Below, piece after piece: positions 11,045-19,176 of a stretch of DNA of 64,000 bases. The position numbers and the translations under genes are program-made. Numbering within the stretch: position 1 is the stretch's first letter; every line of letters begins with the position of its first letter. Origin of the DNA: Anaeromyxobacter oryzae (lineage in GTDB: Bacteria; Myxococcota; Myxococcia; Myxococcales; Anaeromyxobacteraceae); assembly GCF_023169945.1 (NCBI RefSeq), contig NZ_AP025591.1:1324501-1388500 (forward strand). Reading direction: 5' to 3'. The notes under the pieces were generated by a model. It worked only from the letters and a program-made list of their open reading frames with translations. It was not told the origin of the DNA and did not search any database.

Positions 11045-11419
11045 TCACTCCCTGGGCCCGTCTTGCCGCGGCGCCGCCGCCCCGCCGCCGTCGCAGACCT
11101 GCCCCGGTCCGTCGGCGATCGTCGCGCAGGCGAGGCCGGCGGGGCACTGCGCGTCGGTCTTGCACGGGATCTCGCAGGTCCGGAACACGAGGCCCGGGCG
11201 GCAGCCGGCGACGCCGCACCACTCGATGCAGCGCTGGCCCGCGGGGCACCCCGTCTCCGGACACGTTCCGTGAAGGCCGACGGGCGCGGAGCCGCGGGAG
11301 GTCGTCGCCGCGGCGCGGTCGGGCGGCGCCGCCGCGTCCGGGGACTCGCGGGCGGGGGCGCAGCAGGCGGTGACGGCGGCGAGCGCGGCGACCGCGAGCG
11401 CGGCGGATCGGGAGCACAT
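11045..11419 (-). CDS. Cys-rich secreted or lipoprotein, hypothetical
   Basis: A 124-residue exported protein. The hydrophobic leader RSAALAVAALAAVTACC ends in a possible lipobox cysteine near residue 19. The mature part has ten or so cysteines in spacing such as CPETGCPAGQRCIEWCG, CRPGLVFRTCEIPCKTDAQCPAGLAC, resembling the disulfide-rich modules common in myxobacterial lipoproteins. A -10-like TACCAT sits 6 nt before the ATG. Function unknown. Confidence 0.65.
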   Translation of the reverse strand: MCSRSAALAVAALAAVTACCAPARESPDAAAPPDRAAATTSRGSAPVGLHGTCPETGCPAGQRCIEWCGVAGCRPGLVFRTCEIPCKTDAQCPAGLACATIADGPGQVCDGGGAAAPRQDGPRE

Positions 11420-11519
11420 GCTGGGATGGTAGCGCGAAGCTGCCGAGCGAGCCCCCGCTCGCCGCAGCGCGGGACATGCGTGCCTACGTTCACGCCGAAC
11501 CGTACGCGTGATCGACGAG

Positions 11520-11774
11520 ATGGCCTGCCCGCTTCTCCGACGCTCCCAGCCTCCCCGCTGTCGCGCCGTGTCCGGAGCCGCGGCGCCCGTCCCGAGGGAC
11601 GTGATGACCGCGTTCTGCCGCGGCCCCTACGGCACCTGCCCAGCGTATCGGTTCGTTCGCGCCGCCGGTCGGCCCGTCCATCCCTCTGATTTCGCAGCGT
11701 GGGTGGTCAGGGGGATCTCACCCGGCCGGGTGGAGCCGGAAGCGGCGCCCCCTCCGGAGCCTGAGGGGTCGTAA
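11520..11774 (+). CDS. Small Cys-containing hypothetical protein
   Basis: An 84-residue protein (88 if GTG 11508 is used). It contains CPLLRR near the start and FCRGPYGTCPAYRFVR, a spacing of cysteines followed by P-x-YR that recurs in small delta-proteobacterial proteins of unknown function. Conservation of this kind of spacing is the main evidence that the frame is real. It has a Pro/Glu-rich C-terminus, with no signal peptide or membrane segment. Confidence 0.5.
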   Translation: MACPLLRRSQPPRCRAVSGAAAPVPRDVMTAFCRGPYGTCPAYRFVRAAGRPVHPSDFAAWVVRGISPGRVEPEAAPPPEPEGS

Positions 11775-11900
11775 CCCGCCGCAACCCCAAAAGAGTCCGG
11801 ACGAGTAAGGGGGGTACGGTGACCACCTGATGGAAGGTCTGTAGTATGTGGGTCCTGTCTACACACCGTTGAATGACTGTTGTTGACAGGGGGTGCAGTC

Positions 11901-12428
11901 ATGATGCGCGCGAACGTCCGCGTCCCGGCACCTAGGGGCGCCGCCGCTCATTGCGATACTGATGGCCTGCTCCGGTGTGATCGCCAGGCCGAGGAGATGC
12001 TGAAGGTCTTCTTCTCCGATGCCTCGGAGGGAGCAGTCGTTCCCGCCGAGCTCCGGGGGCTCACCGAGGGTGCCCAGAGCGGGCCACCCGGGATCCGCCG
12101 TACGCTGCTGATGGAGGGGCACGGCGAGCGCCTGCGGATCGAGGTGACGGCCGTCGGCAAGGGGAAGACGCAGCTGCACCTGTGGCGGGAGCCGCTGCCG
12201 GAGCCGCTGCAGCTCGGACCGGAGGCCACCACCGCCGCGCCGGCCGATGGGCTCACGCAGCGTGAACGCGAGGTCGCCCTGCTCGTCGCGGACGGCCTGC
12301 GCTCCCGCGAGGTCGCGGAGCGGCTCGGGATCGCGTCGCAGACCGTCAAGAGCCACCTCAAGACGATCTTCGACAAGCTCGGCGTCCGCAACCGCGTCGA
12401 GCTGGCGCGCCGCCTCGTCCAGCACTGA
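11901..12428 (+). CDS. LuxR-type HTH transcriptional regulator
   Basis: A 175-residue DNA-binding regulator. The C-terminal LuxR/GerE HTH is clear: LTQREREVALLVADGL, SREVAERLGIASQTVKSHLK, then IFDKLGVRNRVELARRL. The N-terminal 110 residues are short and could be a degenerate sensory (PAS-like) domain. No receiver Asp is visible, so phosphorylation is not predicted. The start ATG 11901 is preceded by AGGGGGTG. The upstream interval 11775-11900 holds TGTAG..CTACA (11841-11861) as a possible control site. The regulon is unknown, and the gene sits just upstream of ilvA. Confidence 0.8.
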   Translation: MMRANVRVPAPRGAAAHCDTDGLLRCDRQAEEMLKVFFSDASEGAVVPAELRGLTEGAQSGPPGIRRTLLMEGHGERLRIEVTAVGKGKTQLHLWREPLPEPLQLGPEATTAAPADGLTQREREVALLVADGLRSREVAERLGIASQTVKSHLKTIFDKLGVRNRVELARRLVQH

Positions 12429-12498
12429 GGCGCGTCGTCCCCGGCAGAAACCCTGGCCCGCCGGTCCGCGGCGGGCCCCCGCCGTCGGCTTGGCCCGC

Positions 12499-12527
12499 TT
12501 GCGACCCGCGCGCCCCGCGGCTACCGT
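12499..12527 (+). promoter_or_regulatory. Sigma70-type promoter of ilvA, nearly leaderless
   Basis: -35 TTGCGA (12499-12504), 17-nt spacer, -10 TACCGT (12522-12527). Only 10 nt separate the -10 from ATG 12538, so the transcript would start about 4 nt before the start codon. Confidence 0.55.
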
Positions 12528-12537
12528 CGCCGCTCAC

Positions 12538-13749
12538 ATGGTGACGCTCCCCGACGTGCAGGCCGCCCTCGGCCGCATCCGCGATCGCATCTACCTGTCC
12601 CCGTGCGCCCGGAGCGAGACGTTCTCGAAGCTCACCGGCACGAGCGCGTACCTCAAGCTGGAGAACCTCCAGATGACGGGCGCGTTCAAGGAGCGCGGCG
12701 CGCTCAACAAGCTGCTCCTGCTCGCTCCCGAGGAGCGCTCCCGCGGGCTCATCGCGGCGAGCGCCGGGAACCACGCGCAGGGCGTCGCGTACCACGCGGG
12801 ACGGCTGGGCGTCTCCGCGACCATCGTGATGCCCGAGACGACCCCGATCATGAAGGTGGCGAACACCCGGGCGCATGGCGCCCGGATCGTCCTCCACGGC
12901 TCGTCCTACGACGAGGCGTACGCGGAGGCGCGGCGCCTCGAGCAGGTGGAGGGGCTCACGTTCGTCCACCCGTTCGACGACCCCGCCATCATCGCCGGCC
13001 AGGGCACCATCGGCCTCGAGATCCTGGAGCAGGTGCCGGACGTGGACGCGATCGTGGTCCCGATCGGCGGCGGCGGCCTCGTGTCGGGCATCGCCGCGGC
13101 GGCAAAGGCCCTGCGGCCGTCGGTGAAGGTCGTGGGGGTCGAGGCGGAGGTCCTGCCCTGCATGCTCGCGGCGATCGAGGCGGGGAAGCCCGTCACGCTC
13201 GAGCCCGCGACCACGGTCGCGGACGGGATCGCCGTGAAGCGCGCCGGCGACCTCACCTTCGAGCACGTCCGCGCGCTCGTCGACGAGATCGTCACGGTGT
13301 CCGAGGAGGAGATCGCGAGCGCCATCCTCTACCTCCTCGAGAGGGAGAAGACGGTGGCGGAGGGCGCCGGCGCCGTCGGCGTCGCGGCGCTCATGCAGCG
13401 CCGCATCCGCGGCCTCGAGGGGAAGCGCGTCGTCGCCATCGTCTCCGGCGGCAACATCGACGTGAACCTCGTCGCGCGGATCATCGAGCGCGGCCTGGTG
13501 AAGGACGGGCGCCTCGTCCGCGTGAGCGTCGCCCTCATGGACAAGCCGGGCCAGCTCGCGAAGGTGTCCGGGATCATCGCGCATCACCGGGCGAACGTCA
13601 TCGAGGTGCACCACACCCGGGCGTTCGCCACGCGGTTCGGCGACACCACCCTGCAGCTCACCCTCGAGACGCGCGGCCACGAGCACGTCGACGAGATCCT
13701 GAAGGCCCTGCGCGAGCGCGGCTACCAGGTCCAGCAGCTCGGAATCTGA
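12538..13749 (+). CDS. ilvA: Threonine ammonia-lyase (threonine dehydratase) with C-terminal ACT domain
   Basis: A PLP enzyme that deaminates L-threonine to 2-oxobutanoate, the first step to isoleucine. It is 403 residues long. The PLP lysine is K51 in TGAFKERGA, with SAGNHAQGVAYHA and the phosphate-binding IGGGGLVSG following. A single ACT domain near 325-403 (RLVRVSVALMDKPGQLAKVSGIIAHHRANVIEVHH) is the likely amino-acid effector site. Length and single ACT place it with the short TdcB/IlvA form. ATG 12538 is chosen over the longer frame at 12247, which overlaps the LuxR gene. The 54-codon membrane-protein gene follows 2 nt later. Confidence 0.93.
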   Translation: MVTLPDVQAALGRIRDRIYLSPCARSETFSKLTGTSAYLKLENLQMTGAFKERGALNKLLLLAPEERSRGLIAASAGNHAQGVAYHAGRLGVSATIVMPETTPIMKVANTRAHGARIVLHGSSYDEAYAEARRLEQVEGLTFVHPFDDPAIIAGQGTIGLEILEQVPDVDAIVVPIGGGGLVSGIAAAAKALRPSVKVVGVEAEVLPCMLAAIEAGKPVTLEPATTVADGIAVKRAGDLTFEHVRALVDEIVTVSEEEIASAILYLLEREKTVAEGAGAVGVAALMQRRIRGLEGKRVVAIVSGGNIDVNLVARIIERGLVKDGRLVRVSVALMDKPGQLAKVSGIIAHHRANVIEVHHTRAFATRFGDTTLQLTLETRGHEHVDEILKALRERGYQVQQLGI

Positions 13750-13751
13750 CC

Positions 13752-13916
13752 ATGACGCCCTCCCAGCGCGCCCTCCTCGCCGCCTCCGTCGCCGCCGCCC
13801 TCATCGGGTTCGCCGCGGGCTGGTTCGCCCGGGTCTGGACCGAGCCCACGGTGGAGTCCCGGGCGCACGACGCCGCCGAGACGCTCCGGGGCAAGCTCCA
13901 CGAGCTGTCGCGGTAG
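13752..13916 (+). CDS. Small single-pass membrane protein
   Basis: A 54-residue protein: one N-terminal transmembrane helix (ALLAASVAAALIGFAAGWFA), then a short charged helix (ESRAHDAAETLRGKLHELSR). It begins 2 nt after the ilvA stop and is probably cotranscribed and translationally coupled. No family recognised. Confidence 0.6.
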   Translation: MTPSQRALLAASVAAALIGFAAGWFARVWTEPTVESRAHDAAETLRGKLHELSR

Positions 13917-14022
13917 CCGTCTCCGCGGCGCGTCGCGCCCCGTCACGAACCGCCGCGCCGCGCCTCCCCACCGAGAGGCGGTCGAGGGCCGCCCGGAGGC
14001 CTCCTCGTGGGCGCCTGGCGCA

Positions 14023-14051
14023 TTGCAGCGATCCACCCGCTCCGTTATCGT
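14023..14051 (+). promoter_or_regulatory. Promoter of the sigma factor-kinase operon
   Basis: -35 TTGCAG (14023-14028), 17-nt spacer, -10 TATCGT (14046-14051). This is a good housekeeping-type match, giving a 5' leader of roughly 55 nt before ATG 14112. Confidence 0.55.
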
Positions 14052-14111
14052 CGGGCCGCGTCCGCCCCGCCCGTGCAGCGCCCGGCCGGGGCGGCGCCCG
14101 GACGCCAGGCG

Positions 14112-14684
14112 ATGACCTCCGACGATCGCGCGACCGCCCTCCTCGAGGCGGGCGACCACCGCGCCGCCGCGGAGGCCATCGTCCGCGACTACGGCCCGCA
14201 GATCCTCGGCTACCTCGTCTCCGTCCTGCGGAACGACGGCGACGCGGCCGACGTCTTCTCGCAGTTCACCGAGGACCTCTGGCGCGGGCTCCCCGGCTTC
14301 CGGCGCGAGTGCCCCGTCCGCATCTGGGCGTACCGCCTCGCCTGGCACGCCGCCGCGCGGCACCTCCGGGACCCGTACCGTGCCCGCGGGCGCCGCCTCG
14401 AGACCACCGAGCTGTCCCGGATCGCCGAGGAGGTCCGCTCCTCGCTCCTCCTCGGGCGGAAGGAGGCGCGCCAGCGTGGCATCGACCGGCTCCGGTCGCG
14501 GCTCGCGCCGGACGAGCAGACGCTCCTCGTCCTGCGGCTCGATCGCGATCTCACCTGGCGCGAGGTCGCGACGGTCCTCGCGGAGGACGGCGCGCCCGCG
14601 GACGAGCCGGCGCTCCGCAAGCGCTTCGAGCGGCTCAAGGACAAGCTCGCGCGGATGGCGCGCGAGGAGGGGCTGCTGGAATGA
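14112..14684 (+). CDS. ECF-type RNA polymerase sigma factor linked to a Ser/Thr kinase
   Basis: A 190-residue sigma70-family protein with only regions 2 and 4. Region 2 is seen as IVRDYGPQILGYLVSVLRNDGDAADVFSQ and PVRIWAYRLAWHAAARHLRD. Region 4 is LAPDEQTLLVLRLDRDLTWREVATVL, with a longer than usual linker before the recognition helix (ALRKRFERLKDKLARMAREE). The gene ends in an ATGA overlap with the kinase gene, so the two are coupled. In related groups the adjacent kinase, not a classical anti-sigma, is thought to control the sigma factor. That link is inference here. The start ATG 14112 has no strong Shine-Dalgarno sequence. Confidence 0.88.
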   Translation: MTSDDRATALLEAGDHRAAAEAIVRDYGPQILGYLVSVLRNDGDAADVFSQFTEDLWRGLPGFRRECPVRIWAYRLAWHAAARHLRDPYRARGRRLETTELSRIAEEVRSSLLLGRKEARQRGIDRLRSRLAPDEQTLLVLRLDRDLTWREVATVLAEDGAPADEPALRKRFERLKDKLARMAREEGLLE

Positions 14685-17600
14685 CGGCGCGCCGCCCCGA
14701 AGAGCTCGAGGGCGAGAGCGAGGCGCTGTCCGACCTCCTCATGGCGCTCGCCAGCGCCCCGGAGCGCGATCCCGCCCAGCTCGTCGTGCCGCTCGCGCCC
14801 GGGGACGTCGTGGGCCGCTTCGAGCTCGTGCGCGAGGTCGGGCGCGGCGGCTTCGGCGTCGTCTTCGAGGCGCGCGATCGCGAGCTCGGCCGCCTCGTGG
14901 CGTTCAAGGCGATGCGCCCGTCGCGCGCCCGGGCGGACGCGCTCGAGAAGCCGCTCCGGGAGGAGGCCGAGGCGGCGGCGCGGCTCAATCACCCGAACGT
15001 CGTGACGCTGCACGACTTCGGGATCCACGACAGCACGCCGTACCTCATCCTCGAGCTCCTGCGGGGCGAGACGCTCCAGCAGCGCCTCCTCCGCGAGGTC
15101 GTCCTGCCGCCCGGCGAGGCGATCCGCATCGCGCTGGCGGTCGCCCGCGGCCTCGAGCACGCCCACGCGCAGGGCGTGCTCCACCGCGACCTCAAGCCGG
15201 GCAACGTGTTCCTCACCGATTCGGGCGGCGTGAAGCTGCTCGACTTCGGGCTCGCCCGCCTCCTCGATCGCGCGAGCCTCGCCGGCGGCACCCCCGCCTA
15301 CATGGCGCCGGAGCAGCTCCGCGGCGAGCCCGGCGACGCGCGCGCCGACGTGTTCGGCGCCGCCGTCGTCCTCTTCCAGACGCTCGCGGGCCGGCTGCCC
15401 TTCCCCGTCGTCGACGGGCGGACCACGGTCCTCGACCCCGGCCCCCCGCCGTCCCTGCCGCTCGAGGACGCGCCGCCGGAGCTCGCCGCGCTCCTCGCGG
15501 GCGCCCTGTCGAAGGATCCGGCGGGCCGGCCCCAGAGCGCCGCCGCGCTCCGCGAGGCGCTCGAGGGCGTCGAGCGCGCGTACGCGGACCGCGCCGCCGA
15601 GGAGGTCCGCGCCGCGCGCCGCCGGCGGCTCCGCCGCGCCGCCGCGACGACCTCGGTCGTCGCCCTCGCCGCCGCCTCGTTCGCGGCGGTGCTCGCGCTC
15701 CGCGCCGGCGCGCGCGCCGAGCGGGCGCTCCGGGCGAGCCGCATCGCCAGCGCCGCGGAGGGCGCCTCCGATCCCCTCGCCGCCGCGCTGCTCATGGCGG
15801 AGATCGGCGGCGACCCGCCGGCGCGCGCCGTCGAGGTGGCGCAGCGGATCCTCGGGGAGCCGATCCCGATCGCCGTGCTCGATCGCGTGGAGGCCGGCTT
15901 CGGCCTCGAGGTGAGCCCCGACGGAACCCTCGTCGCGACCGGCACGCCGGACGGGGGCGCGGTCGTCCAGCGGACCGATGGGACGGGCGCGCCGCGCGTG
16001 CTCTCCGGCGGCGGCCGCCGCACGAACGCGCTGGCGTTCACCCGTGACGGGACCCGGCTCGTCACCGCGGGACACGACGGCGACGTCCACGTCTTCCGGC
16101 TGGGCGGCGAGGGCGCGCCGCTCACGCAGCACGCCGGCGCCTCCCCGCTCGCCCGCCTCCGGCTCGATCCGGAAGGACGGATCGCCGCCGCCGGCGCGCT
16201 CGACGGCCGGCTCTGGCTCGTCGCGCTCGACGGCTCGCGCCCGCCCGTCGCCCTGCTGCACGATGGCGCCGTGCTGGCGCTCGCCTGGACGCCGGACGGC
16301 GCGCGCGTCGCGACGGGCGCCGCGGACGGGTTCCTCCGGGTGTTCTCCCGCGACGGGGGCCTCCTCGCCCGCGCGCCGCTCCCCGGCGGCGCCATCTTCG
16401 ATCTCGCGTGGTCGCCGGACGGCCGCGCCGTCGCCGTCGCGTCGGAGGACGGCGTGGCGCGCCTGCTCTCGCCGCAGGGCGCGGTGCTCGAGTCGTACGG
16501 AGCGCCGGGCCAGCCGGCCCTCTCGATCCGCTTCGATCCGACCGGCGGCCGCGTCGTGGTCGCCTCGATGGACGGCACCGCCCGCATCCACCGGGTCGGC
16601 GCGCCGGCCGCGGAGATCCGGCTCCGGGGTCACCGCGGGCCCGTGGTGCAGGCCGCGTTCGCGGCGGACGGCCGGGGCGTCGGGACGGTGGGCGCGGACG
16701 GGACGGTCCGGCTCTGGTCCGCCGACGGCGAGAGCCCGCCCATCGTGCTCCGCGGCCAGCACGCGGTCTCGATGGCCGGCTCGCCGGACGGCGCGCTCGT
16801 CTTCACGAAGGGGAAGGAGGGCGCGATCCGCGTGTGGCGCGCGGCGCCGCCGAACGAGCGGGCCGTGTTCCGCGCCCACGACCAGCTCGTGGACACCGTG
16901 AAGTGGACGCGCGACGGCCGCCGCCTCCTCACCGCCGGGCACGACGGCACGGCGCGGTTCTGGCCGGTGCACGGCGGCGACGGCCTCGTCATCCGCGATC
17001 CGGGCGGCGGCATCCACTCCGCCGACCTCGATCCCACCGAGCGGCGGATCGTGACCGCGTCCGAGGACGGGACCGTCCGGCTCTGGGACGCGGCGTCCGG
17101 CGCCCTCGTCCGCGAGCTCCGCGGCCACGAGGGGCCGGTGCTCGCCGCGTTCTTCAGCCCGGACGGCACGCGCATCGCGAGCGTGTCGCTCGACCGGACG
17201 GTCCGGATCTGGCCCGCCGACGGCGAGGGCGCCCCCCGCGTGCTGCGCGGGAGCGAGGGCGGCATCACCTCCGTGGCCTGGCTGCCCGACGGCAGGGGCG
17301 TGGTCTCGTCGTCGCAGCTCGACGCGACGGTGCGGGTGTGGCCGCTCGACGGGGGCGCGCCGCGCGTGCTGAAGTTCGAGCGTGCCGTGTTCCGGGCGAC
17401 GCCGCTCCCGGACGGCACGCTCGTCGTCGCGGAGGAGGGCGGGCCGCTCCACGTGATCCGGCCCGACGGGACGGAGCGGCCGTTCCCGGCCCTGCAGGAG
17501 GAGCTCTTCACCGCGGTGCCGAGCCCCGACGGCCGGCGCATCGCGCTCGGGTCCTCCGACGGCACGGTCCGCGTCTACGACGCCGACGGCGGGGGCGAGC

Positions 17601-17929
17601 CGCTCGTGCTGCGCGGCCACGTCGGCCCGGTCGGCCACGCCGCGTTCAGCCCCGACGGCACGGAGCTCGCCACCGCGTCGTGGGACGGCACGGCGCGCGT
17701 CTTCACCGTCGACTGGGGACGGCTCCGCGCCGAGCTGCGCGCGTCGACCACCGCGTGCCTCCCGGTGTCGCACCGGGTCCAGGTGCTCGGCGAGTCCGCC
17801 GAGGAGGCCGAGGCGAGGTTCGCGGAGTGCCAGCGCGCGCACGGCCGCGCCCCCGCCGCGGCGCCCGCGCCCGCCGTCGCCCCGCCCTCCGCGGAGCTCG
17901 CGCCGGCCGCCACCGGGAGCAAGGGATGA
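14681..17929 (+). CDS. Membrane Ser/Thr protein kinase with WD40 repeat sensor domain
   Basis: A 1082-residue Hanks-type kinase. The N-terminal cytoplasmic kinase domain (about 45-300) has the Gly loop VGRGGFGVVFEARD, the lysine in LVAFKAMRP, the catalytic loop HRDLKPGNVFL near 168, DFGLARLLD near 187 and APEQLRG. Catalytic residues are all present. A single membrane helix near 322-342 (TTSVVALAAASFAAVLAL) follows. The rest (about 400-1015) is a run of roughly a dozen WD40 blades (FSPDGTRIASVSLDRTVRIWPADG and similar), forming one or two propellers predicted to be outside the inner membrane. The Pro/Ala-rich tail contains two cysteines. The gene overlaps the sigma-factor stop by 4 bp and the next gene by 4 bp. 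The likely role is signal sensing coupled to the sigma factor. Confidence 0.9.
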   Translation: MTARRPEELEGESEALSDLLMALASAPERDPAQLVVPLAPGDVVGRFELVREVGRGGFGVVFEARDRELGRLVAFKAMRPSRARADALEKPLREEAEAAARLNHPNVVTLHDFGIHDSTPYLILELLRGETLQQRLLREVVLPPGEAIRIALAVARGLEHAHAQGVLHRDLKPGNVFLTDSGGVKLLDFGLARLLDRASLAGGTPAYMAPEQLRGEPGDARADVFGAAVVLFQTLAGRLPFPVVDGRTTVLDPGPPPSLPLEDAPPELAALLAGALSKDPAGRPQSAAALREALEGVERAYADRAAEEVRAARRRRLRRAAATTSVVALAAASFAAVLALRAGARAERALRASRIASAAEGASDPLAAALLMAEIGGDPPARAVEVAQRILGEPIPIAVLDRVEAGFGLEVSPDGTLVATGTPDGGAVVQRTDGTGAPRVLSGGGRRTNALAFTRDGTRLVTAGHDGDVHVFRLGGEGAPLTQHAGASPLARLRLDPEGRIAAAGALDGRLWLVALDGSRPPVALLHDGAVLALAWTPDGARVATGAADGFLRVFSRDGGLLARAPLPGGAIFDLAWSPDGRAVAVASEDGVARLLSPQGAVLESYGAPGQPALSIRFDPTGGRVVVASMDGTARIHRVGAPAAEIRLRGHRGPVVQAAFAADGRGVGTVGADGTVRLWSADGESPPIVLRGQHAVSMAGSPDGALVFTKGKEGAIRVWRAAPPNERAVFRAHDQLVDTVKWTRDGRRLLTAGHDGTARFWPVHGGDGLVIRDPGGGIHSADLDPTERRIVTASEDGTVRLWDAASGALVRELRGHEGPVLAAFFSPDGTRIASVSLDRTVRIWPADGEGAPRVLRGSEGGITSVAWLPDGRGVVSSSQLDATVRVWPLDGGAPRVLKFERAVFRATPLPDGTLVVAEEGGPLHVIRPDGTERPFPALQEELFTAVPSPDGRRIALGSSDGTVRVYDADGGGEPLVLRGHVGPVGHAAFSPDGTELATASWDGTARVFTVDWGRLRAELRASTTACLPVSHRVQVLGESAEEAEARFAECQRAHGRAPAAAPAPAVAPPSAELAPAATGSKG

Positions 17930-18429
17930 CCTCGCGCCGTCGCCACGCGCTCGCGCTCGTCGCCGCCCTCGTCGCGGCGCCGACGCTCGCGCGCGCCGGC
18001 GAGCCCGTCCGCAACCGCGAGCCGCCGCCCTCCGCGCACGAGCCGCCGCCGGGCTCGGAGCGCGTGGAGATCCACGTCCGGTTCCCCCCCTGGGAATACT
18101 CCGGGACGTTCCGGATCGAGACCGCCGCGGGGACGATCCGGGACGAGGGCGTCGCGCGCGACCTCGGCGGCTTCGCCATGGGCACCGGCGTCGTGGAGCG
18201 CGTCCTCGAGGGGTCGAAGGGGACGATCACGCTGCGGATCCAGGGCAGCTCGAAGAGCGGCGGCTTCCCGCCGATCTTCGGCCGGTGGACGCTCGCGTCG
18301 GGCACCGGCGCATACGCGTCGCTCTCGGGCTCGGGGACCGTCACGTCGTGCGCGGCCGGCGCGCCGAAGGGCGGGAGCCCGTACGAGCTGCAGACCCTGC
18401 TCGGGCACGTGGTGCGGGTCACGAAATAA
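17926..18429 (+). CDS. Secreted hypothetical protein of the sigma/kinase operon
   Basis: A 167-residue exported protein. The signal peptide ALALVAALVAAPTLARA is followed by a Pro/Glu-rich stretch, then a beta-strand-rich domain (VEIHVRFPPWEYSGTFRIETAAG, GTITLRIQGSSKSGG, FGRWTLASGTGAYASLSGSGTV). The GTGAY...GSGT pattern recalls DUF3224/allene-oxide-cyclase-like barrels, but I cannot confirm it. ATG 17926 overlaps the kinase stop (ATGA), so the product probably works with the kinase, for example as a periplasmic partner of its WD40 part. That role is inference. Confidence 0.65.
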   Translation: MTSRRRHALALVAALVAAPTLARAGEPVRNREPPPSAHEPPPGSERVEIHVRFPPWEYSGTFRIETAAGTIRDEGVARDLGGFAMGTGVVERVLEGSKGTITLRIQGSSKSGGFPPIFGRWTLASGTGAYASLSGSGTVTSCAAGAPKGGSPYELQTLLGHVVRVTK

Positions 18430-18494
18430 CGAGCTCCTCCTCCCGTAGACAGGGCGCGAGAGGTCGAAGCACCGCGTCCTGGAAGGAGCGAGCC

Positions 18495-18866
18495 ATGTCG
18501 AGCCCGAACGAGAACCGCCGCCCCCTCTTCTCGAGCCTGCCGCGCCGGCGGGGCCTCGCCGCGCTGCCGCTCGTGGCCCTCTGGCTCGGGCTCGCCGTCG
18601 CGTTCGTGGTCGAGGTGGCGCCGCTCCGCTCGCCGGAGGATCGCTTCTACGAGCTCGAGGCGCAGCGCGACTTCTACGTGCGCGCCGCGGCCGCGCGCCA
18701 GCGGGCGCTGCTCGCCGCGTCCGGCTCGCACGCGCCGGCGCGGGTCGCGCGCACCGGCCACCCCGCGGTCCAGGCCCGCACGCCCGCGCGCGCGTCCGTG
18801 CTCGAGACGACCGACTCCGCGGCGGGCGTCCTCGCGGCACCGCTCGGCTGCCGGAGCGCGCAGTAG
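18495..18866 (+). CDS. Single-pass membrane hypothetical protein
   Basis: A 123-residue protein with a basic N-terminus (SLPRRRG), one transmembrane helix (LAALPLVALWLGLAVAFVVEV), a short helix (FYELEAQRDFYVRAAAARQRALLAA) and a low-complexity Ala/Arg/Thr tail. The start ATG 18495 follows GGAAGGAGCG. Orientation N-in, C-out is expected. No family recognised. Confidence 0.6.
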   Translation: MSSPNENRRPLFSSLPRRRGLAALPLVALWLGLAVAFVVEVAPLRSPEDRFYELEAQRDFYVRAAAARQRALLAASGSHAPARVARTGHPAVQARTPARASVLETTDSAAGVLAAPLGCRSAQ

Positions 18867-18872
18867 CCGCCG

Positions 18873-18896
18873 GGCGCGGCCGTCAGCGGCCGCGCC
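18873..18896. terminator. Bidirectional hairpin between convergent genes
   Basis: A perfect 10-bp stem (GGCGCGGCCG / CGGCCGCGCC) with a TCAG loop lies at the junction of two convergent genes. There is no T-tract, so it is a likely but not certain terminator. Confidence 0.45.
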
Positions 18897-19134
18897 GGCC
18901 CACGAGCCACAGCACGAGCGAGAGGATCACCGAGACGAGGATCGAGGTCCCGAGCGGGAAGTAGAAGCGGAAGCCCGGGCGCTCGACGGAGAGATCCCCG
19001 GGGAGCTTCCCGATCCGGAGCCCCGGGAACCGCTCCGCGAGGACGAGCACGAGCCCGATGGCGACGAGGACCCCGCCGAGGACGAGGAGCATCCGGCCGA
19101 GGGACGCGGGGCCGCCGGGCATGACCGCCATCAT
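18883..19134 (-). CDS. DUF2905 family small membrane protein
   Basis: An 83-residue integral membrane protein with two helices (LGRMLLVLGGVLVAIGLVLVLA and LGTSILVSVILSLVLWLVG). Between them is the family signature RIGKLPGDLSVERPGFRFYFPLGTSI, which matches DUF2905 (function unknown). The start could be ATG 19134, 19131 or 19122. A TTATGA-like -10 overlaps the first of these. Confidence 0.8.
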   Translation of the reverse strand: MMAVMPGGPASLGRMLLVLGGVLVAIGLVLVLAERFPGLRIGKLPGDLSVERPGFRFYFPLGTSILVSVILSLVLWLVGRRGR

Positions 19135-19176
19135 AACGCGCCGCGCCCGGGGCGCCGGCCGGACGTTCGCGCCGCC

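Noticed and set aside
14210..17842. A 1210-codon minus-strand open frame opposite the kinase
   Set aside because: Low-complexity Arg/Ala/Gly translation; the WD40 and kinase motifs lie on the plus strand.
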